6,406 bases of DNA from positions 1 to 6,406 of the forward strand of contig JAEZFR010000363.1 in the NCBI GenBank assembly GCA_023417285.1, read 5' to 3'. The notes beneath the pieces are model-generated. The model was not told where the DNA came from and did not search any database. It was given only the letters and a program-made list of their open reading frames with translations. Below, one piece after another: positions 5,652 to 6,406 of the stretch. Origin of the DNA: Bacillota bacterium (GTDB lineage Bacteria > Bacillota > Clostridia > Acetivibrionales > DSM-1351). Positions within the stretch are counted from its first letter, which is position 1; each line of letters starts with the position of its first letter. Position numbers and translations under genes: made by a program.

Positions 5652-5680
5652 ATACTACTATGAAAACAACTACCTGTCAA
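5652..5680 (-). promoter_or_regulatory. Candidate promoter of the first PLP gene
   Basis: On the minus strand a perfect TTGACA (5675-5680) is followed after 17 nt by TAGTAT (5652-5657), which matches the -10 consensus at four of six positions. It would start transcription near 5645 and give a leader of about 145 nt. Confidence 0.5.
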
Positions 5681-5714
5681 GTAAAATATACAAATTATTA
5701 CTTATATAGGAATA

Positions 5715-5763
5715 TTACATGATAAGATATAGATATTACATGATAAGATATAGATACTACATG
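5715..5763. repeat. 21-bp tandem repeat, 2.3 copies
   Basis: Exact 21-bp units at 5715-5735 and 5736-5756, beginning TTACATGATAAG, are followed by a partial copy CTACATG (5757-5763). The array lies upstream of the promoter of the first PLP gene. 21 bp is two helical turns, so repeated elements face the same side of the helix. Confidence 0.75.
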
Positions 5764-5832
5764 TCTCGGATATCAGCACCTGGATATGAATGTTGGGCTA
5801 TCAATACTAAAATGTAAGTACTAATGTATATC

Positions 5833-5897
5833 ATAATATAAATACTGTCTATGATAATACGGATATAAATTTTGATATCTATGATAATATAAATACT
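5833..5897. repeat. Two interleaved short direct repeats
   Basis: ATAATATAAATACT occurs at 5833-5846 and 5884-5897, and TCTATGATAATA at 5848-5859 and 5878-5889. The sequence is very AT-rich, so these are weaker evidence than the 21-bp array. They lie 32-96 nt after the stop codon of the upstream PLP gene. Confidence 0.5.
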
Positions 5898-5928
5898 AAG
5901 GTTAGATTTCAATATCTATGTTATAACA

Positions 5929-6406
5929 TCACTCTAGGGCTTGTTTCAAATCCTGAATTAAATCTTCTATATCTTCAATGCCCACTGAAAGTCTGATAAG
6001 GTTATCATATATACCTATTCCCTCTCTTATATCCTTTGGTATTGAAGCATGAGTCATACTTGCTGGATGCTCAACTAGGCTTTCTACTCCCCCCAAGCTC
6101 TCTGCTAATGAGAAAAGCTTTGTCTTTTGTAGAAAAGAATTTGCCTCATCTATACCTCCCTTTATTAGGAATGTCACCATACCACCCGGAAGTTTCATCT
6201 GAGTGTTTGCAAACTCATATTGAGGGTGGCTTTTTAAACCTGGGTAGATTACCTTTCCTACATTGGGATGTTCTTCTAGAAACTCGGCTACCTTTTGAGC
6301 ATTTATTGAGTGCTCCTTTACTCTTATTGCCAAGGTTTTTATTCCTCTGAGAACAAGAAACGAATCAAATGGTGATAGAATAGCTCCCGTTGCATTTTGC
6401 AAGAAA
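5929..6406 (-). CDS. Trans-sulfuration PLP enzyme, cystathionine/homocysteine gamma-lyase-like, C-terminal part
   Basis: The frame stays open to the right edge (codons for FLQ precede NATGAIL), so the N-terminal part with the PLP lysine lies outside the window. The 158 or so visible residues are the C-terminal domain of the same family as the neighbour at 4344: SPFDSFLVLRGIKTLAIR, VIYPGLKSHPQ, GGMVTF, SLGGVESLVEHPASMTHASIP, and RLSVGIEDIEDLIQDL. The EHPASMTHASIP form is usual in cystathionine and homocysteine gamma-lyases such as MccB. It therefore probably cleaves cystathionine (to cysteine), homocysteine or cysteine (releasing sulfide). It is a paralogue of the neighbour, not a duplicate, since the two differ at many positions. 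It lies upstream on the same strand, but the 430-bp spacer and a separate promoter suggest separate transcription. Confidence 0.9.
   Translation of the reverse strand, partial: FLQNATGAILSPFDSFLVLRGIKTLAIRVKEHSINAQKVAEFLEEHPNVGKVIYPGLKSHPQYEFANTQMKLPGGMVTFLIKGGIDEANSFLQKTKLFSLAESLGGVESLVEHPASMTHASIPKDIREGIGIYDNLIRLSVGIEDIEDLIQDLKQALE

Larger units (their letters stand above)
5502..5928. other. AT-rich spacer between the two PLP genes, no gene seen
   Basis: This 427-bp stretch has no convincing coding region in any frame. It holds the leader and promoter of the first PLP gene (minus strand), one copy of the candidate shared operator, a 21-bp tandem repeat and two further short direct repeats. 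No convincing terminator for the upstream PLP gene was found; only 5-bp stems such as GATAT/ATATC near 5862-5879 are visible. No riboswitch or T-box signature was recognised in the leader. Confidence 0.6.

Noticed and set aside
5502..5700. SAM riboswitch or T-box in the leader of the first PLP gene
   Set aside because: No SAM-I core, T-box loop or following terminator/antiterminator pair could be recognised.
5715..5763. CRISPR array
   Set aside because: The 21-bp units are directly adjacent with no unique spacers and no cas genes are near.
6036..6350. Plus-strand 104-residue open frame
   Set aside because: It is antisense to the second PLP gene, whose motifs are clear.

Overview
The window is AT-rich with strong GGAGG-type ribosome binding sites, consensus sigma-A-like promoters and a CymR-type (Rrf2) regulator next to cysK. 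This points to a low-GC Firmicute, most likely a Clostridia member. That is inferred from gene content and composition; the species cannot be named from the sequence alone.

Layout, left to right. (1) The 3' part of a chemoreceptor gene (+, 1-1016), with a signalling domain followed, unusually, by a C-terminal Cache-like sensor domain. (2) A spacer (1017-1299) with a perfect 10-bp inverted repeat, degenerate 17-bp repeats and a two-hairpin leader. (3) An asparagine synthetase gene (asnB, +, 1300-2463) that ends abruptly inside the synthetase domain and is probably a pseudogene. (4) A 125-bp junction (2464-2588) with two stem-loops and a short duplicate of the 3' end of cysK. (5) cysK (-, 2589-3524). 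(6) A 199-bp divergent promoter region. (7) A cymR-like regulator gene (+, 3724-4170). (8) A spacer with a 20-bp direct repeat and a bidirectional terminator. (9) A complete gamma-family PLP enzyme gene resembling cystathionine gamma-synthase (-, 4344 to about 5468-5501). (10) A 430-bp AT-rich spacer with several short direct repeats. (11) The 3' part of a second gamma-family PLP gene resembling cystathionine/homocysteine gamma-lyase (-, 5929-6406).

Genes 5-11 form a sulfur amino acid locus. CysK makes cysteine from O-acetylserine and sulfide. The first PLP enzyme probably moves sulfur from cysteine towards methionine, and the second probably returns it from cystathionine/homocysteine or degrades cysteine. 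The Rrf2 protein is the expected local regulator. It lacks an IscR-type cysteine cluster and ends in Tyr-Ile, which fits the known CymR-CysK partnership in which CysK acts as cysteine sensor and corepressor partner. Two candidate operator words support coordinated control: an 18-bp word shared by the cysK/cymR intergenic region and the first PLP gene leader, and a GGAATTA-containing word in the cysK leader that recurs after cymR.

Most of the window is ordinary metabolism. I found no clearly new defence or mobile system. The points most worth checking are the broken asnB junction, the CymR C-terminal tail, the shared operator words, the odd start of the first PLP gene, and the inverted domain order of the chemoreceptor.
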